Part shown: one piece after another, positions 26,084-34,262 of the stretch
Position numbering within the stretch: the stretch's first letter is position 1
How the letters are laid out: every line of letters starts with the position of its first letter
Assembly: GCA_003023465.1 (NCBI GenBank)
Contig: PXSM01000083.1
Location: 13,051-56,195, forward strand
Source of the DNA: Halobacteriales archaeon SW_6_65_15
GTDB taxonomy: Archaea > Halobacteriota > Halobacteria > Halobacteriales > Haladaptataceae
Reading direction: 5' to 3'
Length of the DNA stretch: 43,145 nucleotides
The notes under the pieces: model-generated
The model's input: only the letters and a program-made list of their open reading frames with translations
The model's database searches: none
What the model was told of the DNA's origin: nothing
Made by a program: the position numbers and the translations under genes

Positions 26084-26590
26084 TTATAAAGAACCGTTGC
26101 CTTCCCTATTAGCTGTTTGTGCTTCCATTGGTGTGAGTTGCATCCATGGAACTATCCCCTCAAATGAATCAGAAAGAAGACTACCTATTGGATTAAGGAT
26201 TTCCCTAAGGAGTCCTGATTCTAAGTGGGCAATAAACTCTGAATCCAGATATTCGTACTCTTGTTCAAGCCACGTTGAGTGGTATCTCTCAAGGTCAGAC
26301 TGCTCTCCAGGAACGAAAATCAGACATGTAACTTCAACGCTACCAAATCGCTGTGAATCGTTTTCTTGGTTAATATCATCTATCGTATCAACAAGTGCTT
26401 CGTCGGCTGGAAAGAGTTCTAACTCAAGGGTCGCACGGCACGAAAGGCCAGAGGGGTCAGTACGTAGCTCAGGATCAGTTACGTTAAAAGAGCTAAAAAC
26501 AGATCCCATAACTGGTTCACCGATGATGGGATCAGCATCTATTTCTACTGATTGAACATAATACTCTGGTATTCCTAGTTGAGGAATCAT
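26084..26590 (-). CDS. hypothetical protein, SecB-like fold suspected
   Basis: A 168-aa acidic protein in the AT-rich island. The first ~110 residues look strand-rich (VEIDADPIIGEP; ATLELELFPADEALV; SVEVTCLIFVPGEQ), and the last ~55 run as helix-turn-helix-tail: ESGLLREILNPIGSLLSDSFEGIVPWMQLTPM. This order, and the proline-spaced end, recall SecB-type chaperones (YPYxRExI ... GFPPLxLxP), some of which serve toxin-antitoxin systems. The likeness is by eye and may not hold. Start ATG 26590 (the track adds one GTG codon). It follows the winged-helix gene by about 20 bases, so one transcript. AT content is higher than in neighbours outside the island, a sign of transfer. Confidence 0.6.
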   Translation of the reverse strand: MIPQLGIPEYYVQSVEIDADPIIGEPVMGSVFSSFNVTDPELRTDPSGLSCRATLELELFPADEALVDTIDDINQENDSQRFGSVEVTCLIFVPGEQSDLERYHSTWLEQEYEYLDSEFIAHLESGLLREILNPIGSLLSDSFEGIVPWMQLTPMEAQTANREGNGSL

Positions 26591-26610
26591 CACATCACTT
26601 TTTAGTTATG

Positions 26611-27072
26611 TTAATCATATTGATGTAGTTGTCTTTGATTCCATCCCAAAATAGGCTCGTTACCTGTTTCTTGATCGTGGTAGTTATCGGCCCGCCTTGA
26701 CCCTCTCGCTGAATGAGGGGCCTGATCAACAGTACCGAGTGAATGTAAGAGACAATCGACGAATCGTTTCCCGTAAGTTGTCACCTCGTAGTAAGTACTG
26801 TATTCCTCGCCGTCCGTATCGCTAATCCGTTTACTGATGATTCCAGCGTCCTTGAGACCGTCAAGCGCATCACTGAGACTTTGCGAATGAATATCCAGCT
26901 TATTTTTGAGCTCAGTGAACGATTGGTCGCCGTCCTCAAGCAGACATGCGACGGTTGCCTGCGCATTATCGTTATGCATGACTCCCAGTGCAACTCTGAT
27001 TTCTCGTGGGAGCAGTTCGACGTACGCCGATTTGTTCGACTTATCCGTGGTAGTCTCGTTTTCTGGGGTCAT
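26611..27072 (-). CDS. winged-helix transcription regulator
   Basis: A 153-aa DNA-binding protein. Residues ~20-100 form a winged helix: LPREIRVALGVMHNDNAQATVACLLEDGDQSFTELKNKLDIHSQSLSDALDGLKDAGIISKRI, then a two-strand wing with YSTYYEVTTYGKRFVDCLL. This is the MarR/ArsR-like haloarchaeal type. The C-terminal ~45 residues are polar and probably disordered. ATG 27072 is preferred over the TTG at 27078. The start codon overlaps the sequence CATGGTCAACC, found again at 27143-27153, so it probably controls itself and the divergent gene at 27265. It is in one unit with the SecB-like gene. Confidence 0.82.
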   Translation of the reverse strand: MTPENETTTDKSNKSAYVELLPREIRVALGVMHNDNAQATVACLLEDGDQSFTELKNKLDIHSQSLSDALDGLKDAGIISKRISDTDGEEYSTYYEVTTYGKRFVDCLLHSLGTVDQAPHSARGSRRADNYHDQETGNEPILGWNQRQLHQYD

Positions 27073-27153
27073 GGTCAACCTTTCTTGATCTGCATTCGAT
27101 GATTCGGCATTGCACCACTTAAATGTATGGGCGGATTGGTGACATGGTCAACC
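27070..27153. promoter_or_regulatory. two identical 11-base sites in the divergent island promoter
   Basis: CATGGTCAACC occurs at 27070-27080 (over the regulator start codon) and again at 27143-27153, 73 bases apart (about seven helical turns). Each has the half-palindrome GGTCAACC/GGTTGACC. The two copies lie between the divergent regulator and the deoxyribosyltransferase-like gene and are a plausible operator pair for the winged-helix protein. Confidence 0.45.
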
Positions 27154-27264
27154 GATATTGACTAGCCGTATTAATGAGAAAGATGTTGGCTATAGTGGGA
27201 GGTGTATTCATTGGAATAGAGTCAAGATTTAATGACCACAGAGTTACGGGCTTAGCAGTAGAGA

Positions 27265-27981
27265 ATGGATGTCGCAAAAACGATGACTGATCCATTTGAG
27301 GATGGACTGAGTGGAGCGCGCGAAAAGATAGAGCAATTCTCAAATAAAGTTCTCCGCCCATACTTAAAGATACATATATTCGGTCCATACGAAGGAGATT
27401 GTGAGAACTATCTCCGAAAGGTGACATTAGGGTTGCAGGAACACGGGTATGAAAAGACGGCTATTTGTAGTGATATTGAAGGCAGGCCCCCGGAGAGTGC
27501 TTGTAGAAAAGAAAAAGCAAGATATTGGAAACAGAAAAGTTACGATTTTTTGGAATTTTCTGATGTGGCTGTTTTCTTTTTCTTAAAGAATACGCTTGAT
27601 CGGTCGGAGACACTACCAGAAGATGCTTTCGATAATGATAAATTCGTGGATAATCTGCCCGATGACGAGGAGCCGATTGACATAGAGCGTGAGGTGCAGG
27701 ATCTTAATGCATCACCAATTCAGGAGCTAAACCACTGGTTCAAGGAACTTGATGGAGAGCCAGAAAGATCTATGGCACTATTTGAAAGTGGATGCCATGA
27801 TCGTATAGGGCCAATATTTGCCGCCGAAGTTGACTCAGCTAAGATGTATGTTGAAGATGAACTGCCAGATCATGATGTGGAAACAGCTATACGAAGGGTA
27901 AATGGGGCTGCAAAAGAATGGGTGAACAAACACTGTAAGCGTCTTCTACAAGAGCGGTATTATAGAGATCAAATAGAATAG
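27265..27981 (+). CDS. nucleoside-deoxyribosyltransferase-like protein, possible defence effector
   Basis: A 238-aa protein from the AT-rich island. After ~30 residues comes KIHIFGPYEGD, like the I-x-GPY/F strand that opens nucleoside 2-deoxyribosyltransferase (NDT) and related folds; then a helix, a second strand with ICSDI, YDFLEFSDVAVFFFL (an acidic residue before a strand, as in NDTs), and SMALFESGCHDRIGPIFAAEV, whose glutamate sits where NDTs have the catalytic Glu. Enzymes of this fold, TIR relatives included, split N-glycosidic bonds of nucleosides or NAD; several serve in anti-virus defence. Lysine/aromatic content and codon use differ from the chromosome. Function is inference from motif order. 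Confidence 0.55.
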   Translation: MDVAKTMTDPFEDGLSGAREKIEQFSNKVLRPYLKIHIFGPYEGDCENYLRKVTLGLQEHGYEKTAICSDIEGRPPESACRKEKARYWKQKSYDFLEFSDVAVFFFLKNTLDRSETLPEDAFDNDKFVDNLPDDEEPIDIEREVQDLNASPIQELNHWFKELDGEPERSMALFESGCHDRIGPIFAAEVDSAKMYVEDELPDHDVETAIRRVNGAAKEWVNKHCKRLLQERYYRDQIE

Positions 27982-28084
27982 AGGGCCTCGTTATTAGTTT
28001 ATTCCAACCCATACATTTGGAACGTCTTGACGATATTCAAATCCGCCCCAACCGCTAAGTCCGCGCTCGGTGAACCCCAGACGC

Positions 28085-28411
28085 ATGGGAATCCTCGAAC
28101 TACACTTCCACGACTCGGAGTTCAGCTGGAGCGTGAGCCCTGGAACCGGCACGGAGCGCTCGCTCTCGCTGAAAACGGGGAGCAAGTCCGGAGGGAAGTC
28201 CAGTCGGAAGTCGTCGCGCTCGGCGGGGAGTTCGGGCGGCGGAACCAGTCCGTCGGCGAAGTCCAAGCTCGGGTCGCTCGCCGTGCTGGGGCTGGTGGTC
28301 GGCGCGGGAATAGTCTTCAATCGTCTTCGTGCGCGACGTGCGCGCGCGGCAGCGGCGGAGGCCGAGAGCAAGTCACCGGGACGGCGATTGTCGTTGTTTC
28401 GGGGCAAGTGA
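28085..28411 (+). CDS. small membrane-anchored hypothetical protein
   Basis: About 108 aa from the ATG at 28085: a short ordered start (MGILELHFHDSEFSWSVSP), a long serine/glycine/lysine linker (residues ~30-60), one hydrophobic helix (LGSLAVLGLVVGAGIVF) and a basic tail. The layout suggests a membrane-tethered surface or regulatory peptide. I know of no function. It follows the AT-rich island with normal GC content and is followed 31 bases later by another small gene on the same strand. Confidence 0.7.
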   Translation: MGILELHFHDSEFSWSVSPGTGTERSLSLKTGSKSGGKSSRKSSRSAGSSGGGTSPSAKSKLGSLAVLGLVVGAGIVFNRLRARRARAAAAEAESKSPGRRLSLFRGK

Positions 28412-28442
28412 GCGCAGGACGGACCGACCAACTAGCCCTGCT

Positions 28443-28769
28443 ATGCCCGACAACACTTACTCGGTGTACCTCATCGAGCGACACGGCGAGCAAGGGGGCA
28501 AGCGCGAAGTCACCTCTCCGGTGTCCGGACACGAGCTGGATTTCTACGATTCGGGCGTGTGGCTGGGCCACGAGACGGGCCGGAACTTCTTCCCGTACGA
28601 ACAGATCCGCACCATCCGCGAGCATCCCGAAGGCCAGGCTCCCGAACACGCGACCGAGCCGATCTCCGAATCCGGCGAAAACGACCGCGGTGACGAGGGC
28701 GGCTCTGGGGGCACAGGTGACCGCACATCCGAGGGCGACCCCGGTGCAGAAGAGGAGATGCTGGAGTAG
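28443..28769 (+). CDS. hypothetical 108-aa acidic protein
   Basis: Residues 1-60 look folded (YSVYLIERHGEQGGKREVTS, then DFYDSGVWLGHETGRNFFPYEQIRTI); the rest is an acidic, glycine-rich disordered tail. No family recognised. Same direction as the gene before it; 24 bases separate its end from the convergent adenine deaminase. Confidence 0.7.
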   Translation: MPDNTYSVYLIERHGEQGGKREVTSPVSGHELDFYDSGVWLGHETGRNFFPYEQIRTIREHPEGQAPEHATEPISESGENDRGDEGGSGGTGDRTSEGDPGAEEEMLE

Positions 28770-28793
28770 GCGGCAGAATCTGGAGGCCAATCG

Positions 28794-30548
28794 TCAGAGT
28801 GTCAGCCCGACTATCTCCCGGTTCAGGATGTCGGCGTAGCCGGAGAACGACAGTTTCAGGGCGGGGACGCCCGGGAACGCGAGGGTCTGAAGCGCGAGCA
28901 TGGGTCGGTCGCCGTCCGCGCCGAGTCGCCGGAGGGCGGCCTCCACCGCGTCGTAGAGCTTCGCGGTCTCCTCGACTTCGAGGTCCGAGCAGACCCCGGC
29001 GACTCTGGTCGGCAACTCGGCCAAAACCTCGCCGTCCTCCACGACGGCCCATCCGCCGCCCATCTCGGCGACGCGGGCGACCGCGGCCCGGGCGTCCGCG
29101 TCGTTCGCGCCCACCGCGAGGACGCCCGTGGTCTCCCAGACCACGCTGGTGGCCACCGCGCCCGAATCGAGGCCGAGGCCGGTCAGGAAGCCGGTGAAGC
29201 CGCCGCCCTCGCCCTTCGGGTGCCTGTCGAGCAGGGTCGCTTTCAGAATCCCGTTCTCGGGGTCAGCCACGAGTTCGCCGTCCTCGACCGGCGGGGAGAC
29301 GGTCGTCTCGCCCGAGACGAGGCCGCGCTGGTGTTCGATTGCTCGAACCTCGTCGGCGGAGGTGTCGCCGTCCCCGTACGCCTCGACCTCGGCGGGCACT
29401 CGGAACTGGTCGGGGTCGGCCGAGACCTGCACCGAGTCGTAGAAGTGGTCGGGGTACTCGTGGTTCCGGGGCGCGACCGTCGCCTCGCCGTTGTTGAAGA
29501 CGACTTCTCCGCCACTGACGACCGTCGTGACGTTCACGGTTTCGAGGTCGTTGATGATCACGAGGTCGGCGACGTTGCCGGGCGAGAGCGAGCCGACGCC
29601 CTCCTCGTCGAGTCCGAAGTGGCGGGCCGGGTTCAGGGTCGCCATCCGGATCGCGTCGGCGGGTTCGACCCCCTCCTCGACGGCCCGCCGGACCACCGCG
29701 TCCATGCATCCCTCGTCGATGAGCTCGCGGGGCCACATCCCGTCGGTCGAGAGCGAGAGTTCCGCGGTCGGGACCCCGGGGTACGCGTCGCCGATGGCTT
29801 CCACGTCGTCGCGAATCGAGCCGTACCGCCCGATGGCGTGGACGCCGTTCTCGACGCGCTCGACTACGTCCTCGCCCGATATGGCCTCGTGGTCGTCGTC
29901 GATGACCGAGGCGAAGGCGGCGAGCTTCTCGCCCCTGCAACCCGCCGCGTGGCCCGAGACGGTCTTGTCCTCTTCGGCGGCGCGCTCGTACAGGAGTTCG
30001 ACCGGGGTGTCTCGCCCGACGGCGTGAATCCAGTCGGTCTCGCCGACGCCGACCACCCGGTCGTCGGCCAGCAGGTCGGCGAGCGCCTCGGCCCCCTCGT
30101 CGTCGGCCCGGCGGGGTTCGAAGGTGTCCACGAGCGGTTGCGGCGGGACGGCCGCTCGGACTCGGACCGGGAGGTACGAGGTCGCGGCGAGAAACTGTTC
30201 GACCCCCTCCGCGCCGAAGGCCGGACCGTAGCCCGTGACCTCCGAGACGACGGTCGTGGTGCCGCCCTCGATGGCGTAATGGTACGCGCTCTCGAACGTC
30301 TGGTGGAGGTCGAGGTGAGTGTGGGCGTCCACGAACCCCGGTGCGATCACGCGGTCGTCGGCGGTGAGTACTCGGGTGTCCTCGCCGATTACCGGGTCGG
30401 CGTCCTCCGGGAGCGCGGCCACCCGGCCGTCCCGAATCACCACGTCGCGGGCGCGGAACTCGCCGAGTTCCGGCAGGCAGACCCGCCCGCCCGTGACGGC
30501 GAGGTCGGCGGGGTCGTCCCCCAGCGCGACGGGCTGGAGGTCGTTCAC
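28794..30548 (-). CDS. ade: adenine deaminase
   Basis: A 584-aa amidohydrolase that deaminates adenine to hypoxanthine in purine salvage. FVDAHTHLDLHQTFE provides the HxH metal pair, VGVGETDWIHAV the bridging Glu, TVSGHAAGCRGEKLAAFAS is a strong adenine-deaminase marker, and LSLSTDGMWPRELIDEG holds the catalytic Asp. The late ATLNPARHFGLDEEGVGSLSPGNVADLVIINDLE is the amidohydrolase closing strand, followed by the C-terminal domain special to this family. Start ATG 30548. It lies 49 bases after the MBL-fold gene in the same direction. Confidence 0.93.
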   Translation of the reverse strand: MNDLQPVALGDDPADLAVTGGRVCLPELGEFRARDVVIRDGRVAALPEDADPVIGEDTRVLTADDRVIAPGFVDAHTHLDLHQTFESAYHYAIEGGTTTVVSEVTGYGPAFGAEGVEQFLAATSYLPVRVRAAVPPQPLVDTFEPRRADDEGAEALADLLADDRVVGVGETDWIHAVGRDTPVELLYERAAEEDKTVSGHAAGCRGEKLAAFASVIDDDHEAISGEDVVERVENGVHAIGRYGSIRDDVEAIGDAYPGVPTAELSLSTDGMWPRELIDEGCMDAVVRRAVEEGVEPADAIRMATLNPARHFGLDEEGVGSLSPGNVADLVIINDLETVNVTTVVSGGEVVFNNGEATVAPRNHEYPDHFYDSVQVSADPDQFRVPAEVEAYGDGDTSADEVRAIEHQRGLVSGETTVSPPVEDGELVADPENGILKATLLDRHPKGEGGGFTGFLTGLGLDSGAVATSVVWETTGVLAVGANDADARAAVARVAEMGGGWAVVEDGEVLAELPTRVAGVCSDLEVEETAKLYDAVEAALRRLGADGDRPMLALQTLAFPGVPALKLSFSGYADILNREIVGLTL

Positions 30549-30597
30549 TCTGCGACCCCCTCGCTGGCCGTCGCGGAACCGCCTCTCGTAGCGACCG

Positions 30598-31554
30598 TCA
30601 TTCAGTTACCTCCCAGACCACGACGCCGCCCCGCTCGCGGGGTTCGACCTCGCCGCGGGCGTCCAGCACGTCGAGGTGGCCGACCGCCTCGCTCATCGCC
30701 GGGAAGTACTCCGTCACCGGAAGGTCGTCGAACAGTTCGTTCATCACCTCGACCGCGGTGGTCGGCCCGCCCTCGACGATGGCCTTCACGTTGCTGGTTC
30801 GCTCTTCGTGGGCCGTCAGTATCTCGTCGATGCGCCCGGCCGGGTCCTCGATCTCCTCGCGGTGGCCCGGCAGGAAGCGGTCGAAGTCGCGCTTGCGGAG
30901 TGCGGTCAGCGAGCGATTGAACGCCGGGAGGACCCGGGGACGTTCGCCGCCGGGCTCTGCGGGCGGCTGGAGGAGGGGATTCGGCGTGATGTCGCCCAGC
31001 ACGTGGTCGCCCACGATGGCGCGGGTCTCGTCCTCGTCAGTTGCGTAGGTGAAGATGGTCTCGCCGGGCGCGTGCCCGTCCACGGCCTCGCCCGTGACCG
31101 TCTGGCCAGCGACCTCGACGGTGTCGCCGTCTTCGAGTTCCACGTCGGTCTCGACGCTCGGGGCGACCCGCAGGTAGCTCTCTGGGAGGTCGGTGACCGT
31201 CTGGGCGGTCGTGCGCGCCATCCCGTGGCGCTCGAAGAACTCCACGAAGTAGGACTGCTCGTAGTCGAGGCGGCCCTCGAAGTCCCGGAGAACCTCGGCC
31301 GCGGCCGGACTGGCCACGACGCGCGCGCCTTCCTCTTGCAGGCGGCTGGCCAGCCCGAAGTGGTCCGGATGCGGATGGGTCACCAGTACCTGCTCGACGT
31401 CGGACGGTTCCAACTCGCGGGCTTCGAGGCCGTCGAGCAGGGCCGCCCACGCCTCCTCGCTTCCCGGTCCCGGATCGACCAGCGTCCGCCCGGCCATGTA
31501 GGCGTTCACCGGGCCGATCTGGAACGGCGTCGGTATCGAGAGCCGCGTGAACAT
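30598..31554 (-). CDS. MBL-fold metallohydrolase
   Basis: A 318-aa metallo-beta-lactamase-fold hydrolase of the glyoxalase II-like/LACTB2 type. THPHPDHFGLA is the HxHxDH zinc motif, GHAPGETIFTY the third-His site, IVGDHVLGDITPNPLL the bridging Asp, and LPGHREEIEDP the last His. The C-terminal third is a helical domain with a winged-helix look (LFDDLPVTEYFPAMSEAVGHLDVLDARGEVEPRE). The ATG at 31554 is the start; the track extends into promoter DNA. Probably one transcript with adenine deaminase, though the substrate is unknown. Confidence 0.93.
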   Translation of the reverse strand: MFTRLSIPTPFQIGPVNAYMAGRTLVDPGPGSEEAWAALLDGLEARELEPSDVEQVLVTHPHPDHFGLASRLQEEGARVVASPAAAEVLRDFEGRLDYEQSYFVEFFERHGMARTTAQTVTDLPESYLRVAPSVETDVELEDGDTVEVAGQTVTGEAVDGHAPGETIFTYATDEDETRAIVGDHVLGDITPNPLLQPPAEPGGERPRVLPAFNRSLTALRKRDFDRFLPGHREEIEDPAGRIDEILTAHEERTSNVKAIVEGGPTTAVEVMNELFDDLPVTEYFPAMSEAVGHLDVLDARGEVEPRERGGVVVWEVTE

Positions 31555-32016
31555 ACGCTCACTGTGGCCGTCTGCGGGTAAACCGTTTTTGACACCGGAC
31601 GGATGGCGTCCGGATGCGGGATGGCCGGCCACTCTACATCAGGTGGACTGACCAATCCACGTCGGGCCCGGGCCGACCAATCCTCGGTCTGGGTGGATGA
31701 AAGGGGCCGCCCGGTCGCGCTTGGCTTGGTCATCTCAGCGACCCCTATCCTGACCGGGCGGTGCGGAGAGGTCAGGATATGTCGCTGAGCGACCGCGACC
31801 GGGCGGGGGCTTTCTGAGACTTCTCGGGAGCGTTTCCGTCGATATCGTTTCTAACGCGTAGCGACCGGGCGAGGGCTTTCGAAGTCCTCTCCACGGGGCT
31901 AACCTCAGAAGGGTCAAAACAATCGCCAGAGAAATTAAAATGTGCTTTAGACAATCGTATAGTTGGGTGTAGTTTCGACGAGAAGGCTTACCCGACAGGA
32001 CACCTATCGACCGAGT
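31555..32016 (+). repeat. gene-free stretch with dispersed long-hairpin repeat, copy C
   Basis: No gene. Arms AAAGGGGCCGCCCGGTCGCG (31700-31719), CGCGACCGGGCGGGGGCTTT (31794-31813) and a third partial arm GCGACCGGGCGAGGGCTTT (31861-31879). CTGGGTGGATG precedes the first arm as in copy B. The loop holds its own fold-back (TATCCTGACC ... GGTCAGGATA). Copies A and C share the outer flank with CTAACGCG. Confidence 0.8.
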
Positions 32017-32244
32017 ATGACCGAGAATCGCGTCGTGCAGGGTCGCATGGTGACGCCCGAGAGCCTCGCCGAGATGATCGAGGGCGAGAGCGTGATGGAC
32101 GCCGAATCCATCGCAGACGCCGACCGCGAGTGCCCCGACTGCGGCGGCGACGTGCTGGAAGTCGGATACATGCCGAGCGTGACGGCGTTCGTCACCGGGT
32201 GGAAGTGCACCGAGTGCGACTGGTCCGAGACGGACCGGGAATAG
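32017..32244 (+). CDS. zinc-ribbon protein (DUF5795-like)
   Basis: A 75-aa protein with two CxxC knuckles, CPDCGG and CTECDWS, about 30 residues apart, forming one zinc ribbon at the C-terminus. The N-terminal half is VTPESLAEMIEGESVMDAESIADADRE. I recall it as a conserved haloarchaeal family of unknown role (DUF5795); the number is from memory. Small proteins of this kind may bind RNA or proteins. ATG 32017 with a TATA-like region about 35 bases before. Confidence 0.85.
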   Translation: MTENRVVQGRMVTPESLAEMIEGESVMDAESIADADRECPDCGGDVLEVGYMPSVTAFVTGWKCTECDWSETDRE

Positions 32245-32376
32245 CGGCTCCTTGGGTTTCGGGCGTCGCTTGGGCGTCATCGGTCGATCAGGGATTCGAA
32301 CTCCTCCGGTTTCGTTCGCCACTGTACGTGGGAAAATCGAAACCCCTTTAGGGAAACTGGACCAACGGAATCCTGC

Positions 32377-32555
32377 GGGGTCGTGGCCAAGCCTGGGATG
32401 GCGACTGACTCCAGAGGCCACGCGCCCGGGACGAAACTCCAGCTGATATACCGAGCGTCCGACTGATCATCGGTCGCGTTGACGACCCTCTGGAGTTCCG
32501 AGGCGCACACACCGGAGATATCAGTCGATCGGGGGTTCAAATCCCTCCGACCCCA
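32377..32555 (+). tRNA. tRNA-Trp (CCA) with intron
   Basis: Exon 1 is 32377-32414 and exon 2 is 32520-32555; spliced length 74 with discriminator A and no encoded CCA. Acceptor GGGGTCG/CGACCCC, anticodon stem ACTGA/TCAGT, loop CTCCAGA (CCA for Trp), T-arm GGGGG TTCAAAT CCCTC. The 105-base intron interrupts after position 37, the canonical archaeal site. A T-run (TTTTT) follows around 32580. Confidence 0.95.
32415..32519 (+). ncRNA. box C/D guide RNA within the tRNA-Trp intron
   Basis: The haloarchaeal tRNA-Trp intron is known to act as a box C/D guide for 2'-O-methylation of its own precursor. Here AACTCCAG and CTGGAGTT close a stem, with CTGATATA (box C-like) just inside, CTGATCAT in the middle (C'/D'-like) and CCGAGG (box D-like) near the end. 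The boxes are assigned by eye. Confidence 0.65.
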
Positions 32556-32941
32556 CTCCGTAAAAAACACTTTCGGACGTTTTTACCGCAACTACCCCGA
32601 CGGAAACCTCGTAGCGACGGGCACCGTCAACTGGAGGTGGCGGCCTGATGGCGGTCCCACTCCCTCTACTGTGGACGCCACGTTCCCTAGGACGTTCGAC
32701 GCGTCTTCGGCGACGAGAACGACGTTGCTCACCGCTGCTTGGAGTGCGACACGAATACCCGTGTGAAACGCGGATCCGCCGCGGGCCTCCCCGTCGATGA
32801 CGGGCGAGTCGGCACCGCGGGCAACCGAGGACATGGCCCGGACGATTGCCGAACTCCAGGAAGCGGGAAAGCTATGATTTCGGGGGATGGCCTTGATCCG
32901 GGACAGCGGCCTTTGAGTGACAGGTCGCTTTGAGACGAGCG
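32556..32941. other. gene-poor stretch with a possible decayed ORF
   Basis: After the tRNA terminator no gene is convincing. One minus-strand frame (32592-32834, 80 codons) reads DSPVIDGEARGGSAFHTGIR and a valine/alanine helix, VALQAAVSNVVLVAEDASNVL. It has fairly normal composition, and an open frame continues before its ATG. It could be a remnant or a small hypothetical gene. No family recognised. Confidence 0.3.
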
Positions 32942-34261
32942 CTATGTCGATTCGCTTCCATCTAGCGCATACACCCTTCCATTGACGGCGACGAACGCGA
33001 AGTCACCCGCGCTTGCTACGCCTGCGAAACGGCTTCCAGGGGCGAACTGCCAGCGCTTCTCGCCTGTCTCTGGATCCAAGGCCCAAAGGTGCTGTTTGGT
33101 ACGCGCAAAGACGGTTTGCGAGACGTCTACGTTGACGTATCCTTCGCCATCCGGGGTGAACGACCACTGACGCTCGCCGGAGACCGGATCAACTGCATGG
33201 ACGCCAGATCCAGCGACGAAGAGTTGCTCGCTAGTCCGTTCGACGCTTGGCCAGAAATTGTCGCTCCCGATTGACAACGTCCACCGCGTCTCTCCGTCCA
33301 GTGGGCTCAGCGCGAGCAATTGGCCGTCAGAACCACCGACGAACACCGTCCCGTCCATCGCCTCGCGCGGCGTCGCGATTCCGGAGGTGCCGTTGTCGAA
33401 CTCGCGTTGCCACAGTTCAGTTCCATCGGTCCGTTTCAGTGCACGCACCGTATCGTCTGCCTCGACGAAGACCCGTTCACCGCGATTGTCATACCCTACG
33501 GTCTCGGCCGTAGTCTGCCAGCGTTCGTCGCCGTCTTCGAGACCGTAGGCCCGAACGCGACGGAGCGTTTTGACGAAGAGAGTGTCACGGCGTCGGGCGT
33601 TTCCACTCTCGGAAACGTCACCCGTTTCAGTCCGCCAGCGCTCGTCTCCATTACTAACGTCGAGTGCGTAGACGTACTCGCCGCTTTCGTAGAGCTGATC
33701 ATCCCGGCGGCCCACGATGACCGTTTCCTCTGACGTCACGATCGGGTAGAGGAACCGACGGTCGTCGATATCAAACTGCCAGAGACGCTCACCGGAGTCG
33801 TAATCGACCGACTGAATCTGGAACGCCTTGCCGTGTAGGCTCTCTTGACCGGTCGCGAAGACGATTCGCGGTGTCTCTCCAGTACCGGCGTACCTCGGTG
33901 CAGTTTGAACCGGGTTCGAGACGTCTGTGCGCCACTTCTCGCCTCCGTCCTGCAGTGAGAGCGCGTGTATCGCGTGGTCGGCGTCAGTCGACTCGTCGTC
34001 GGAGGCGGCACTTCCGACGAAGATGGCGGGCGTTTCTGGGCCACCGCCGAGGGACAGCAATCCAAGTTCGTCGTGGGGCATCTCACGACTCCAGTGGACG
34101 AAGGACGGGGCGTCATCGGACCCTGACGTGGGCGGTGTCGTTGTTGTTTCGTCGGTCGTATCCGTTCCAGTTTCGGTCGTGGTAGTGCCTGATCGCCGAC
34201 CGGTGCAGCCAGCCGTAACCGCCACAGCGGCCGTCAGAAAGGTTCGTCTGGTGGAGGGCAT
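32942..34261 (-). CDS. PQQ-like beta-propeller lipoprotein
   Basis: A 439-aa exported protein. The N-terminus MPSTRRTFLTAAVAVTAGCTG combines a twin-arginine signal with a lipobox cysteine (AGC), so it should be Tat-exported and lipid-anchored; a Thr-rich spacer follows. The rest is seven or eight repeats of the PQQ/pyrrolo-quinoline propeller type, each with W and GxxxW-like ends (HALSLQDGGEKWRTDV, YALDVSNGDERWRTE, LALSPLDGETRWTLS, WALDPETGEKRWQFA). No tryptophan-docking motif for an enzyme is obvious; it is probably a binding or scaffold protein on the cell surface. The ATG is one base after the stop of a 68-codon ORF (TAG A ATG). Confidence 0.9.
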   Translation of the reverse strand: MPSTRRTFLTAAVAVTAGCTGRRSGTTTTETGTDTTDETTTTPPTSGSDDAPSFVHWSREMPHDELGLLSLGGGPETPAIFVGSAASDDESTDADHAIHALSLQDGGEKWRTDVSNPVQTAPRYAGTGETPRIVFATGQESLHGKAFQIQSVDYDSGERLWQFDIDDRRFLYPIVTSEETVIVGRRDDQLYESGEYVYALDVSNGDERWRTETGDVSESGNARRRDTLFVKTLRRVRAYGLEDGDERWQTTAETVGYDNRGERVFVEADDTVRALKRTDGTELWQREFDNGTSGIATPREAMDGTVFVGGSDGQLLALSPLDGETRWTLSIGSDNFWPSVERTSEQLFVAGSGVHAVDPVSGERQWSFTPDGEGYVNVDVSQTVFARTKQHLWALDPETGEKRWQFAPGSRFAGVASAGDFAFVAVNGRVYALDGSEST

Positions 34262-34262
34262 T

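Noticed and set aside
27173-27289. 38-codon ORF with a hydrophobic start before the NDT-like gene
   Set aside because: It overlaps the start of that gene in another frame and lies in a promoter; composition like the AT-rich background.
29220-30920. 566-aa plus-strand ORF
   Set aside because: Antisense of adenine deaminase.
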